A DNA stretch of 64,000 bases from Cordilura impudica (Eukaryota > Arthropoda > Insecta > Diptera > Scathophagidae): NCBI GenBank assembly GCA_963682025.1, contig OY821518.1:142576529-142640528 (forward strand). The letters are read 5' to 3'. This document shows, one piece after another, positions 14,601 to 26,460 of this stretch (within the stretch, counting starts at the first letter, position 1; every line of letters begins with the position of its first letter). A program made the translations under genes and the position numbers. The notes below the pieces were generated by a model. The model worked only from the letters and a program-made list of their open reading frames with translations, searched no databases and was not told where the DNA came from.

Positions 14601-17600
14601 GTATATAAAACTTAAAAATTTAATATTTTTTATTGTGTATTAACTTATTATTCTGCGATTTTCATTACATCACAAAATGTTACAAATTGGCACTACTGTT
14701 TCAAAAACAGAAAACTTCTAAATCAGTTGAAAACAGTTGATCTGTAAAACTGTGTGTGAAATTGTGTCAAATAAAATTACAAATATTAATAAATATAATA
14801 ATACATATATATATATTTTATTAATTTTGTTAAGAATTAGCACAAAATTGATTTTCCATTTTGCATTTCATTTATAAAGAATTCTGCCATATTTTGTTAA
14901 AGGGAAAATCCATTTTTGTTATATTAAAAAAAACAGACTTGCATTTAATTTTTCCGTGACTGCCTCAATAATTGCGTAGATGCCACCACAATATTTTTTC
15001 TAATTAAATATTAACCAATATCTAACTAGAATTATGATTTATTCTGACTAAAAAGTTCCAATTAAAAGTTATTCATCCCAATTATGAATATTCTCAAGGA
15101 ATTTCTTTCTCACGGAAAATACATTTCTCGAGAAAAAATTCCTCCAATTATAAATTCCGCGTGAACAAAAAATGATTAACTGGCATCATCGAATTTCGAA
15201 GCCACTTGCTTTGCTTAAGTTGCGTTCACACTACGTGTTTTGCTCGCGTTTTTCTTATTTTTTTAGCATGTGTAATTTGTACACATAGTGTGAACCCTTT
15301 CAAACATTGTTTATGTACAACACATTTTGCAAGACATATGTAAAATTTTCAATTAGAGCAGGTTCTATTTTGGCAAGATAAACATATGAAAATACAACAC
15401 TGCTTGTGGCGAAAGAAAAACAGAGTAAATTATATAGATTAATATTGAGAGAAAAATAAATAGTTTAATATTAATTAACAATTAAAAAATATATAAAATA
15501 TATATCTTTCTTTTTAACAATAATTTTTTGTAAATTCACAAATTAAATCAGCTGTTGTTTACATTTAGAGGTTATGTCATACGGAAATACATATGTACGT
15601 TTGAACGCAAAAATTATGAATTGTATGTAAAACGGCAATTTTGACACACACACGGAATGACGTATGGATCGTAAAACTGAATTTACACATGGAAAATACA
15701 CATAGTGTAAACACACCTTAATTGACAATTTATTTTCTATTTTTTGTGTGTGTGCAAACGACCCTACAATAAATGTCCCAATAAACATTTTTGTTTGCTA
15801 TCAACTTGAGGTGCATTTGAGATCAAATACATTTCTAAAATCTCCAACGTTAATTCTCAAATGCCGAATATAGTCTTCTCAACTTAAAAGGCACATTTTT
15901 TATATGGCGATTTTCATAGTTATCAAATTGAGAAATTTGTGATTCTCAACTTGATAGCAAAGAAATATTTCCAATCGGTATCAAATGGAAGGTACGGAAT
16001 TGCCATATTAAAAAATATTATACTAATTTTAGAAATGAAAACAATGTACTTTTTTTAATGTTTCAATTTAATTTCATTATATATTTAACATTACTATGTA
16101 CATATTTAACATTAAATGTACATATTATGTACATTTTTTAAAATCTAGAATTAAAAATAAATGAATTAATTAGTTGTACATTTTTTGAAAAATTCGACAA
16201 AAAGCAGAAATAATTAAAAATATATCAATGATTTATTTGTACTTTTTTGGCATTTTTTAATTTAATTTATTATTTATGACATATTTAAATAATATCTCAG
16301 ACTTAACACAAATCGTATTCAAGTTGAAAAAATGTTTGGTCTCAAGTGGAGAAAAGTGTTGGATATCCAATTGAGAGTAAAAATGTTTCTCAAAGATTGG
16401 AAAAAATGTTAAGTCTCAACTTGATGTCAAGTTGAAAGCAAACAAGGAGAAAAATTGTTCAACCCAAGTTGAGAATTACATTTGACATCAATTTAAGAAC
16501 TTAACTTTTCTCCAACATTGGAGAAATAATATTTCAATGCATACTGGGGAATGACCGAAACTAACACATAAACAGTTTTTTCCTATTTGAAAAACATATG
16601 ACTGTCATTGTTGCTGTTGTAGAGTTGTTATACCCTCCACTCCAGTGTGTAGAGGGTATATATAAGTTTGTCATTCCGTTTGTAATAATTAGAAAAAAAA
16701 TTTTGGACCCCATAAAATTTATATATTTGTGATCCTTATAACAACCGGAGTTGATATAGCGATGTCCGTCTGTCCGTCTGTGGAAATCACGATGACGGCA
16801 TCAATCCGGCAGCTAGGGTACTCGTTGACATAAAAATGATTCACTAACATCCTGAGAAGTTTGCTATTTAAAATCGTCCAAATCGGTCGATTAGGGCCCG
16901 AGATTTGAATGAAGAACTAAAAAAGTCTTGAAAAAAAAACAATTTTCTATGTTGTTCTTGTCACGATCACGCCCTCAATAGTGCAGCTACAGTGATCATT
17001 TTTAGTGAGAATGATTCACCAAATTCATGGAAAGATTTCTACTTCAAAAATCATTAAAATCGGTGGAACAGGTCCAGGGAAATCTCTGAAAAAGTAAAAA
17101 AAAAATGAAAAACATGATATTTCTATATTGTTCTTGTTGTTATTCTAAATGTTGCATTGTTTTCATAGCTGCACTTGTTGTTTTTGTGGTCGTTATGGTA
17201 ATAATATAACAAAAACAAACCCTTTGTACATTTTTTTATCAACTCTGGTAGAAAAATTTAAAAGTTTCCATCACTAAAAAAATATGTTAGATCATTTCTG
17301 TCATTGCCACAAGCCTGCCTGCAAAATTTCAGATCGATTGGGTCACGGGAAAGTGGTTAAAATCGATCCAAAATTTTTTCGACAAGCAGACACTACGAGT
17401 TAATATAAAGGAAGTAAAAATTCACCAACATCTAAATCAAATAATGCTAAAATACCTAGTTGTTAATAAAAAAAACAATTGGGCAATTCACAATGGGTAA
17501 TGTATCGTTGTATCTGTTGTATCGTGTATCACTTTACAATAGTGTAAAATTGTTGTTGGTAATTTTCACTGAAAAATCTGATACACGATCCAACTTCATT

Positions 17601-20600
17601 TGCTATGTTTAGTAAATGTTGTATATTGTATCATAACATATCAGTTCCAAGTGAATGCCAGTTTTTATGAAAAAGAAAAAACAAATACATAGAATATTAT
17701 CAGCATAAATAATTATAAAATAAAATATGGCTAATAATGCAAATAACGCAAATACATCGATAAGTTTATTTATATAAAAATTAATGTTTATATTTTTAGT
17801 ATGTATTTTCTCTTTCAGTACCAACCAAAACATTTAACATTTTTTTTTTCATTATAAATTAAAATGCAAGAGGTACGTAACTAAAACTCCAGGGTATATC
17901 TCACGACCAAAAAGCAAACACTGACAAGTGTTTTCTCTTATACAAAATAGCAGAAGCGACGAAGCGATCTTTCCTCGTTGGATCGAAAATTACTAAAGAA
18001 AGCGTTTTACAATATGAAAATACAACTGAGTGTTCACAACAAATGATTGTATTGTGTATTTCAATACAACATACAATATACAACACCTGTTATGAATTGC
18101 CCAAATGTAAATTTAGCAAAAAAATTTATGTATTAATTTATTTAAAGAGAAAAACACAAAAGTAACGTTTGATGTTGTATTTTTTGTGTGTAATATTTAA
18201 ATATACATACATACACTTATTAAATAATACAAATAATGTACATATATTATATATATGTATGTATGTATATTCATAGTAACTGCATGTTAGATATAAATCG
18301 GTTATTTTATTTACATAAAATTCTGCAGTATTTTGTTGTGGGGAAAATACATTTATTTTGTATTAACAGAGTGTCACTTCATTTTGCTCAGCGTGACTAT
18401 GCCACAGTAGATGCCGCCATAATTTTTGTTTGTTCTAATTAGCTTTGCAATAGTTATTTCTATTTTAACATGAATGTTAATATTTTCAACTAGATATCAT
18501 ACAGAACAATGTTAAGAGTATACACGGGTTGGTCTCTTATTTCATACGTTTTTTCATTATTCTTTTACAAATATGAACATAAGTTTGGCATATTACCCAC
18601 CAATCTCACATCACACTGCAAGTTCGAAAAACTCAATACACTCACATTTTTTTTACTAATACACACACATTTTCCGCAGTGGTCACACTAATGGCACCAA
18701 ATTTTTCGTGCGAGTAGTGGCAGACACTAACGATGATTAATGTTACCCTGTTATAAATTTAATGCAAATTTACTGGATTCTGTAAAATTGTAATTAAAGT
18801 TTTAACTTGTTAAATCTATTATAATGATTTATTTTTTGAAATGCGCATACAAAAACGCAAGTTTGTTAATTATAGAGCATAAATACTATTAACTATTATT
18901 AAAATAATACTAATAATAATAAATGTAAACATTTTCCCTCAAACATGTGCCTGTATAATAAACTTGGTAACTCTACTTAAAATAAAATAAGATAGAGAAG
19001 TATACAAATTTTTTCAAGTTTACGCTTCGACAACATTTTAAAAATGAGACTGCAGTCAGATGTTTGAGCATAAAATTTAATGGCGATGGATTCCACTAAT
19101 TCGAACAATTTTTCGTTGATAATACGTACACAACGATTTTACAATTTCAGTGTGATGTGAGATTGGGGGGTTAACTTTTTGTTGTCTTTACAAAATAGAG
19201 TTACCGAGTTCGTCAATTAGTTTTTTGCTTACAAAACAGTTCTACATAGTTATATAGAATTATTATTCTGCTTTACCTATAAAATATCTGATTGCGATTA
19301 CATCTAATTTTTAAAAATTGTTTATAATTAATAAAGCATTATTATTCACATAAATACAAAATTTCACTTTTTAAATTTTCCATTCAAATTTAAGAAAATA
19401 TCAATTATAATAAAAACTGAAAATAAAATTTCCAATTATAAATTAGAAAATATTAATTGAGTTTCAGAAAATCATATCAAAACGTCGGAAATAATAATTT
19501 TAAATTTAGAAATATCTTTACATTTAAAAATGTTTACATTTAAAAAAAATATTGCCATTCAGGAGATATTAATAACTTTTCAGTACCGCGATTCAGTAAC
19601 TTCTTTGAACGATAGTCGAATTGTAAAAAAAAAAGAAAATTGCAAAATTATCAGTAAAATTTTGAAACGATATTCGCTATTGTTAAAGTCAGCTGTTGTT
19701 ATTATCTAAACGACAACCATTTTTGTGTTGTTTATCCAATCGATAAAAACTTAAATTTTTAGGTTGAAATGTCGTCATACATAAATAAAAATCATGAAAT
19801 AGTGAAAATATTTTGCTTTAATTAAAAAACTTTTTTATATAAATAAAAAAATTAAATAGCATATTCAATTCATTATTTCATTTTCAAATAAATAAACAGA
19901 AATATTAGTAAAAAAAATAAAGATATTAAACATAAACATAAAATCATCCTGTCAAACACGAAGTAATTTGTTTTTTTCTATTCTTTGTGTTTTTCGCTTA
20001 TTTTGACAGAGATGCCACTCCTTTACAATTTAAATAAATAGAAAAACAGATTTGTCGATATTAATTTAAATTCAATGAATTTAAGAAAACCTCAAATGAT
20101 ATTTAAGAATTGCTAACATAAAAATTGTTACATAAGTAAACGTAATTTTATGAGAATGTTATTTTTTATATATAAATTTTCACAATTTTTTTTGGATGAA
20201 AATTTGAAGTTTTTCAGAAAATAAAGATAACATTAAATTATTTTATTTAAAATGTTTGGGACTTTTCGTTTTTTGCGTTTTTCATCCCTAATTTGATTAT
20301 TTATTATTATAAATTTATTCTCTATGTTTTCAAAATATGGCAATATTTTAAAAAAAAAGTTGAGAGAGCTTTTTTTTTGGTTATTATTTTGTTACTCCAT
20401 CCGACCTATATGGCCACAATGAAGAAATATTTGGCCAGTTAAAAGAAACTATACAGCCATCTCCAATTAGCACGATTTAATGCATATAGCCACTCTACAC
20501 AACCATTACCTTTGCAATGGAGGTTAGGGCGAGCTATTTAATTAGCAAAAACTAAATTAAACGAGAAGTTATGTCATATAACCGGAAACGCATGCATATA

Positions 20601-23600
20601 GGTATATAACCAAAATGCATGCCGATCAGCAACCACGATGACCAAAAAGCAAACACCGAAATAAATCCGAAATCATAGAAAAGAAGAAAACCAACCCAAA
20701 GAATTTGCTGAAATAATTTTTGGTATTAAGTTTAACAAATTGTTTACATTTTCATTTACATTTATTATCAAGACTCAAACCGAGGTGGAGGGTATCAAAG
20801 ATTCGGCACAGCCGAATTTAACACTCTTACTTGTTTTAGTATGTATTTTCTCTTTCAGTACCAATCAAAACATTTAAATTTTTTTTTTTTTTTTCATTAT
20901 AAATTAAAATGCAAGAGGTACGTAACTAAAACTCCAGGGTATATCTCACGACCAAAAAGCAAACACTGACAAGTGTTTTCTCTTATACAAAATAGCAGAA
21001 GCGATGAAGCGATCTTTCCTCGTTGGATCGAAAATTACTAAAGAAAGCGTTTTACAATATGAAAATACAACTGAGTGTTCACAACAAATGATTGTATTGT
21101 GTATTTCAATACAACATACAATATACAACACCTGTTGTGAATTGCCCAAATGTAAATTTAGCAAAAAAAATTATGTATTAATTTATTTCAAGAGAAAAAC
21201 ACAAAAATAACGTTTGATGTTGTATTTTTTGTGTGTAATATTTAAATATACATACATACACATATTAAATAATACAAATAATGTACATATATTATATATA
21301 TGTATGTATGTATATTCATAGTAACTGCATGTTAGAAATAAATCGGTTATTTTATTTACATAAAATTCTGCAGTATTTTGTTGTGGGGAAAATACATTTC
21401 TTTTGTATTAACAGAGTGTCACTTCATTTTGCTCAGCGTGACTATGCCACAGTAGATGCCGCCATAATTTTTGTTTGTTCTAATTAGCTTTGCAATAGTT
21501 ATTTCTATTTTAACATGAATGTTAATATTTTCAACTAGATATCATACAGAACAATGTTAAGAATATACACGGGTTGGTCTTTTATTTCATACGTTTTTTC
21601 ATTATTCTTTTACAAATATGAACATAAGTTTGGCATATTACCCACCAATCTCACATCACACTGCAAGTTCGAAAAACTCAATACACTCACATTTTTTTTA
21701 CTAATACACACACATTTTCCGCAGTGGTCACACTAATGGCACCAAATTTTTCGTGCGAGTAGTGGCAGACACTAACGATGATTAATGTTACCCTGTTATA
21801 AATTTAATGCAAATTTACTGGATTCTGTAAAATTGTAATTAAAGTTTTAACTTGTTAAATCTATTATAATGATTTATTTTTTGAAATGCGCATACAAAAA
21901 CGCAAGTTTGTTAATTATAGAGCATAAATATTATTAACTATTATTAAAATAATACTAATAATAATAAATGTAAACATTTTCCCTCAAACATGTGCCTGTA
22001 TAATAAACTTGGTAACTCTACTTAAAATAAAATAAGATAGAGAAGTATACAAATTTTTTCAAGTTTACGCTTCGACAACATTTTAAAAATGAGACTGCAG
22101 TCAGATGTTTGAGCATAAAATTTAATGGCGATGGATTCCACTAATTCGAACAATTTTTCGTTGATAATACGTACACAACGATTTTACAATTTCAGTGTGA
22201 TGTGAGATTGGGGGGTTAACTTTTTGTTGTCTTTACAAAATAGAGTTACCGAGTTCGTCAATTAGTTTTTTGCTTACAAAACAGTTCTACATAGTTATAT
22301 AGAATTATTATTCTGCTTTACCTATAAAATATCTGATTGCGATTACATCTAATTTTTAAAAATTGTTTATAATTAATAAAGCATTATTATTCACATAAAT
22401 ACAAAATTTCACTTTTTAAATTTTCCATTCAAATTTAAGAAAATATCAATTATAATAAAAACTGAAAATAAAATTTCCAATTATAAATTAGAAAATATTA
22501 ATTGAGTTTCAGAAAATCATATCAAAACGTCGGAAATAATAATTTTAAATTTAGAAATATCTTTACATTTAAAAATGTTTACATTTAAAAAAAATATTGC
22601 CATTCAGGAGATATTAATAACTTTTCAGTACCGCGATTCAGTAACTTCTTTGAACGATAGTCGAATTGTAAAAAAAAAGAAAATTGCAAAATTATCAGTA
22701 AAATTTTGAAACGATATTCGCTATTGTTAAAGTCAGCTGTTGTTATTATCTAAACGACAACCATTTTTGTGTTGTTTATCCAATCGATAAAAACTTAAAT
22801 TTTTAGGTTGAAATGTCGTCATACATAAATAAAAATCATGAAATAGTGAAAATATTTTGCTTTAATTAAAAAACTTTTTTATATAAATAAAAAAATTAAA
22901 TAGCATATTCAATTCATTATTTCATTTTCAAATAAATAAACAGAAATATTAGTAAAAAAAATAAAGATATTAAACATAAACATAAAATCATCCTGTCAAA
23001 CACGAAGTAATTTGTTTTTTTCTATTCTTTGTGTTTTTCGTTTATTTTGACAGAGATGCCACTCCTTTACAATTTAAATAAATAGAAAAACAGATTTGTC
23101 GATATTAATTTAAATTCAATGAATTTAAGAAAACCTCAAATGATATTTAAGAATTGCTAACATAAAAATTGTTACATAAGTAAACGTAATTTTATGAGAA
23201 TGTTATTTTTTATATATAAATTTTCACAATTTTTTTTTGGATGAAAATTTGAAGTTTTTCAGAAAATAAAGATAACATTAAATTATTTTATTTAAAATGT
23301 TTGGGACTTTTCGTTTTTTGCGTTTTTCATCCCTAATTTGATTATTTATTATTATAAATTTATTCTCTATGTTTTCAAAATATGGCAATATTTTAAAAAA
23401 AAGTTGAGAGAGCTTTTTTTTTTTTGTTATTTTGTTACTCCATCCGACCTATATGGCCACAATGAAGAAATATTTGGCCAGTTAAAAGAAACTATACAGC
23501 CATCTCCAATTAGCACGATTTAATGCATATAGCCACTCTACACAACCATTACCTTTGCAATGGAGGTTAGGGCGAGCTATTTAATTAGCAAAAACTAAAT

Positions 23601-25471
23601 TAAACGAGAAGTTATGTCATATAACCGGAAACGCATGCATATAGGTATATAACCAAAATGCATGCCGATCAGCAACCACGATGGCCAAAAAGCAAACACC
23701 GAAATAAATCCGAAATAATAGAAAAGAAGAAAACCAACCCAAAGAATTTGCTGAAATAATTTGATATTAAGTTTAACAAATTGTTTACTTTTTCATTTAC
23801 ATTTATTATCAAGACTCAAACCGAGGTGGAGGGTATCAAAGATTCTTACTTGTTTTTTATTGTTTTTGTTATTTCTGTTAAAAAAATAAAGATAGTAATT
23901 GTTTATTTTTATTAAACAAAGGCTTTTCTGCATTTGTGTTATACAATTGCAACACTTTAATATTCTGGGTACTGCGATGTAATTATAATAACGGTATTTC
24001 TAATTAATCGGAGTTTTGTGTAATACAAGCATATTTTTGGAAACAAATATATTAATGTGGTTCCAACAAAGAGATGATAATTATTGCATGCATAGTTAAA
24101 AATTTACAAAACATTGATTCACAGATTACCAAATGTGCTATCATTTATGAACGCACCGTATATGTATATACGTATATTAGGGTGGGTCAATTATTTTTAT
24201 TCCATTACAAGTATATTTGCAACAAGAAACTATACCTCTAAAATCATATTCGAGCCTGCTAATTTCAAATGTAAAATAAATTATTGAGAATGTGTATACC
24301 GGGGTTTTTTTTTTGGGTCGGGAAATCCATTTTTCACATTTATTTTTATTTTTAACGGCCGCCAGGGGGCGTTTTCGTGCACGTTTTTGGATTTTTTGCA
24401 CCTTTTTGGGGAAAATTGACGAAATTATTGCTTTGACTTTCCCTTATTTCAAATAGCAAAATATTCAGCACTGAAAATTATGTGGGATACCCATATTCGA
24501 CCTATATCGATTTCATTCAATTTGAGTCATAAAATTTGTTTTTATTTTTATTTACTCTTTGAATTATGGAAAATATCATGAAAATATCTTCATCGAAATT
24601 TTGGAAGGCTCGAAAATGATTTTAGAGGTATGGTTCCTTGGGCAAATATACTTGTTATGGCCCATAGTACCAGAATCGCGATGAACCCATGGAGATTTTT
24701 TCGGCCCCCTACAATTTGACCCACCCTAATGTATATGTATATTACAAACGGAATGACAAATTTATATATACCCTCTGACAATGAAATTAAAAAACGAGAC
24801 AAATAATTAACAACAGTACTTTGTTTCGAATAAGTGTTAAAAAACTTAAATTTATGTATGTAGTTCTTCGGCAAACGTGGATAAACCACATTCATAAAAA
24901 GTATAAATGTAATCGGTAAACAGCACATAAATAACTATGAAGGACTTTTTGACGCTTTGACATGAAATAAAATTGGCGACATAAATTTTCACTTACATCA
25001 CTATGACTTTTTGGCCTACTATCAATGTTCTTCAACTTCTGTCGAACTCTAGACTTTAGTGTCTTATAGAAACCATTCTCATGCAAAGTTAATGTATAAA
25101 TCCTTGGCTTAGCAGCATCTCGAACTTTGTAATTTTCAATCATTTTTGATGGCGCAGTGCTCAAATGATGAGCTTCAAATGCTTCGGTAATATCAGTACC
25201 TTTTGTTTCTCTTATCCAAAAGGAGCCACCGGGATGTTTTTCAATAAAATCATTAAAATCATAAACAGAATCGTAAATACGCCATAAACCTTCAGCTTCA
25301 TCGTCCTGACGTTTTCCCGTTAACCAACTGTAAATTGTTAGTAGGAAAATAAAAACACTTTTCTTTCTCGAAACTTAAGCATTGTTACCTTTGACTAGTT
25401 ATTAGATTTGAATTTCTATAAGTTGGAAATTTTGTAGAAATGCCACATTTTTTCCATTCTTCAATCACCAT
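1733..25471 (-). CDS. Cyt-b5-r: Cytochrome b5-related protein (Cyt-b5 domain fused to fatty acid desaturase domain), four exons
   Basis: A spliced gene on the minus strand with exons 25471-25389, 25327-24997, 2683-2301 and 2237-1733. All three introns have GT-AG ends and the phases match, giving 433 codons plus stop, close to the size I recall for the Drosophila protein. The N-terminal half holds a cytochrome b5 haem-binding HPGG at residues 59-62 with a further His pair at 81-82. The C-terminal half is a membrane fatty-acid-desaturase-type domain with hydrophobic segments and histidine boxes HNFFH, HALSHH and HALHH. These bind the di-iron centre in desaturases; the enzyme probably acts in the ER membrane. 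Exons 1-2 and 3-4 are separated by a 22,313-bp intron full of transposons. Family recognition is strong; the substrate is unknown. Confidence 0.9.
2849..3349. repeat. Left TIR of Phantom-like element A
   Basis: Reverse complement of 5381-5871. It includes the shared blocks GAACCCGACC, GGGCGTGGCACAGTGGGAAA and AGTGTCACTTCTAGTAAT. ORFs predicted here are shadows. Confidence 0.8.
3970..5111 (+). pseudogene. Phantom-like transposase, N-terminal part only
   Basis: The reading frame from about 3970 shows a zinc-finger-like region (CC near the start, C..C spacings around SRICKTCRN) and a charged linker containing a coiled segment. After one frameshift near 4750-4790 comes a block reading KVGFTKFTMLRPKNC and then VCTLHQNMKLM. 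The same GFTK..T..RPK.C signature occurs in the element at 38.8 kb, where it precedes the catalytic domain. Here the frame stops at 5111, a short Cys-rich stretch follows (ECAFQCVVTASKI), and no catalytic region is present. Host role: none expected. Confidence 0.6.
5381..5871. repeat. Right TIR of Phantom-like element A
   Basis: Inverted counterpart of 2849-3349, ending near AATGCATCTCG and ATGAAATTCATC. Confidence 0.8.
5872..6292. other. Intronic spacer, nothing recognised
   Basis: AT-rich intron sequence between the Phantom-like element and the first DINE-like repeat. No ORF or repeat structure was seen. Confidence 0.4.
6293..9345 (+). mobile_element. DINE-1/INE-1-like composite repeat, about 3 kb
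   Basis: Starts TATACCCTCCACTCCAGTG and carries the GTCY proto-microsatellite (GTCCGTCTGTTCGTCTG near 6428-6455). It ends with the inverted counterpart AGTGGAGGGTAT near 9292-9303 and a hairpin ATTCGGCACAGCCGAAT followed by CTTACTTGTT. Short terminal inverted repeats, the GTCY block and a 3' hairpin fit DINE-1/mini-me type non-autonomous Helitron-like repeats. The part from 7317 to 9345 is homologous to the 18.3-20.8 and 21.4-23.9 kb repeats and to an inverted copy at 31.6-32.4 kb. No protein is encoded. Confidence 0.55.
9344..11567 (+). repeat. Tandem duplication of ~2.25 kb, copy A
   Basis: Begins with a DINE-like head (TATACCCTCCACT...) and runs to ACCAAAGTTTTT. Nearly identical sequence restarts at 11626, after a 58-bp extra copy of the head (11568-11625). 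Copy A holds about 28 bp near 10343-10370 that copy B lacks. Confidence 0.8.
11568..11625 (+). repeat. 58-bp extra DINE head at the duplication junction
   Basis: The TATACCCTCCACT to GTTTGTAAT segment occurs twice in a row, at 11568 and 11626. Confidence 0.8.
11626..14590 (+). repeat. Tandem duplication of ~2.25 kb, copy B (with a 0.77 kb insertion)
   Basis: Near-identical to 9344-11567, but interrupted by an element at about 12944-13716. It also lacks the block between two GTCA microhomologies near 12620. Confidence 0.8.
12944..13716 (-). mobile_element. INE-1-like repeat inserted in duplication copy B
   Basis: Copy A at about 10690 shows the empty site. The insertion opens with ACAAGTAAG and a perfect 18-nt palindrome (AGTCGGTCTAGACCGACT, near 12960). 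It has 13-bp inverted repeats ATACCCTATACCA / TGGTATAGGGTAT and a GGAC tetranucleotide run (13561-13580). No coding capacity. Confidence 0.65.
14591..15214. other. Intronic spacer, nothing recognised
   Basis: AT-rich sequence with no ORF or clear repeat. Confidence 0.4.
15219..15717. mobile_element. MITE with TTAA target duplication
   Basis: A 499-bp element flanked by TTAA at 15215-15218 and 15718-15721. The ends GTTGCGTTCACACTACGTGT and (inverted) GGTGTGTTTACACTATGTGT match at 16 of 20 positions. TTAA sites are used by piggyBac and Kolobok families; which one applies cannot be told from this. Confidence 0.65.
15722..16627. other. Intronic spacer with many CAACTTGA / TCAAGTTGA words
   Basis: From about 15790 to 16510 the words CAACTTGA, TCAACTTGA and TCAAGTTGA recur in both orientations, suggesting an old foldback-like repeat. 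No clean termini or coding sequence were seen. Confidence 0.4.
16628..17475 (+). repeat. DINE-like repeat head
   Basis: Same TATACCCTCCACTCCAGTG start, GTCCGTCTGTCCGTCTG block and 3' portion (AATAATGCTAAAATACC) as 6293-7160. Confidence 0.65.
17479..18110. mobile_element. MITE with TTGGGCAATTCA inverted ends
   Basis: Left end TTGGGCAATTCACAATGGGT and right end (inverted) TTGGGCAATTCATAACAGGT. The right end recurs near 21135 through the 3-kb duplication. Confidence 0.55.
17794..20834 (+). repeat. Tandem duplication of ~3.04 kb, copy 1
   Basis: Runs from TTTTAGTATGTATTTTC to the DINE-like end CTTACTTGTT. The following copy is offset by about 3,045 bp with only scattered differences, so the duplication is recent. 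Short ORFs inside recur in both copies and match no known protein. Confidence 0.85.
18596..19170. mobile_element. PIF/Harbinger-like MITE, 575 bp, TTA duplication
   Basis: Ends CCCACCAATCTCACATCACA and (inverted) CCCCCCAATCTCACATCACA, 23 bp with one mismatch, flanked by TTA at 18593-18595 and 19171-19173. The related repeat near 7590 (GGCATATTAACTTTTTG) is the unoccupied site. Confidence 0.75.
20835..23861 (+). repeat. Tandem duplication of ~3.04 kb, copy 2
   Basis: Near-identical to 17794-20834. At its end the terminal hairpin CGGCACAGCCG is deleted (about 22 bp). Confidence 0.85.
21641..22215. mobile_element. PIF/Harbinger-like MITE, second copy by duplication
   Basis: Same 575-bp length and TTA flanks as at 18596. 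It was carried along by the 3-kb duplication rather than newly inserted. Confidence 0.75.
23862..24176. other. Intronic spacer, nothing recognised
   Basis: AT-rich; no ORF or repeat seen. Confidence 0.4.
24177..24729. mobile_element. MITE with perfect 14-bp TIRs TTAGGGTGGGTCAA
   Basis: TTAGGGTGGGTCAA at 24177 and TTGACCCACCCTAA ending at 24729. No protein is encoded. The target duplication is unclear because both flanks are TATA-rich. It is followed by an inverted fragment of the DINE head (about 24745-24776). Confidence 0.65.
24997..25471 (-). CDS. Cyt-b5-r: Cyt-b5-r exons 1 and 2 (cytochrome b5 domain)
   Basis: Exon 1 (25471-25389, 83 nt) starts at ATG and ends CAAAG before a GTAACA donor, phase 2. 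A 61-bp intron ends in TTACAG. Exon 2 (25327-24997, 331 nt) runs in frame through GLWRIYDSVYDFNDFIEK, HPGG and KGTDITEAFEAHH, and ends at a GTAAGT donor, phase 0. HPGG plus the downstream His are the usual axial haem ligands of cytochrome b5. Continuous ORF tracks cover only the end of this exon, because no in-frame start codon lies upstream in it. Confidence 0.88.
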
Positions 25472-26019
25472 TTTAAATTGAATTTATTATTATTATTTCT
25501 TATTAATACGGGATTCAAATTTTGTTTTTAAATATTGATTTTATTTTTAGCAAAATACGTTATCAACAATGTTATATTTTCTACTAAACTGCAACCTAAC
25601 TTTTGGTTAAGAATTTATAATTTTCCATCATCACATTAGACATTATCTCTTGAAGTAGACAATTTTATAATTAATATTTCTATGTACGAGTAGAGTATAT
25701 GATTCTGAAAAGTTTGCTCTATCAAATAAGATTTTTAATATTGTATGTACATATATAGAAACATAAATATTTATATAAATAAATTGACTCCGAAAAATAC
25801 AACATTCCTATATGCCCTACATTGCAATATGAAAAATATATGAACCAAATTAAACATAATAAAGAATATTAGCAAGCTTCTAATTTATTCTAGGTCGATC
25901 TTAGGGGGGCGTAAATATTTCAATCAGCCAAATCTCATAATTATTAACATGTACATAAAGAACATATTATGTTGTGTTCTTGCAAATTAATTTCATCATC
26001 TTCAAAGTCATTCATCTCC
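25472..26019. other. Upstream region of Cyt-b5-r, nothing firm
   Basis: AT-rich region that should contain the Cyt-b5-r promoter and 5' UTR. No definite TATA box or other element could be assigned. Confidence 0.4.
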
Positions 26020-26460
26020 GATACAATACACTTATGACAACGTTTTTTTCTAATCCTGGAATGGCCTTCAAAGCGCTTAGCGATTCGATTTTTATCTCCT
26101 AAGTCGATTCAAAACGGTGTATACGGAGTGCTTTTTGAGTTTATTGAATAGAAATAAGTCAATCCAATTTATATCAGGCCAATGGAAGGGATATGGAACG
26201 ATATGAGTCTACTTTTGTACAAATGGTCTCGTCGAATCAATCCAGTGTGTGACTTTGTATTATCGTTGGTGCATAAGAATAGTCTGTGAATAGTTTGGAC
26301 CTCCGGAAAAGAATGCCGTTAATATGACGTTGATTTTTGAAAAAATTTGACGTGATCTTTTCGAACTTGATTCATATTTTACGATATTCATTTGATTGGT
26401 CGGTTGTTTCGGGGTCGTAGGGATAGATCCAAGTTCCATTGAGCACAAATTTCATTTCGT
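26020..26460 (-). pseudogene. mariner-like transposase remnant (C-terminal half)
   Basis: On the minus strand, fragments in shifting frames follow the order of a mariner transposase: KYESSSKRSRQIFSKINVI then TAFFS near 26320-26400, RRDH near 26220, RFES..EIK..SL.ALKAIPG near 26060-26130, and RCHKCIVSEMNDFEDDE near 26000-26040. Frames are broken and catalytic residues are not all readable, so this is a dead fragment. Confidence 0.6.

Larger units (their letters stand above)
2684..24996 (-). other. Intron 2 of Cyt-b5-r, 22.3 kb, filled with transposons
   Basis: Donor GTAAGT at 24996 and acceptor TTTCAG at 2684, both phase 0. It contains a Phantom-like element, DINE-like repeats, at least four MITE types and two tandem segmental duplications. 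The other two introns are only 61 and 63 bp, so the size is due to insertions. Confidence 0.8.

Noticed and set aside
18236..21487. Paired 68-residue ORFs at 18236 and 21281 as conserved genes
   Set aside because: They are identical because of the 3-kb duplication and have no protein motifs.
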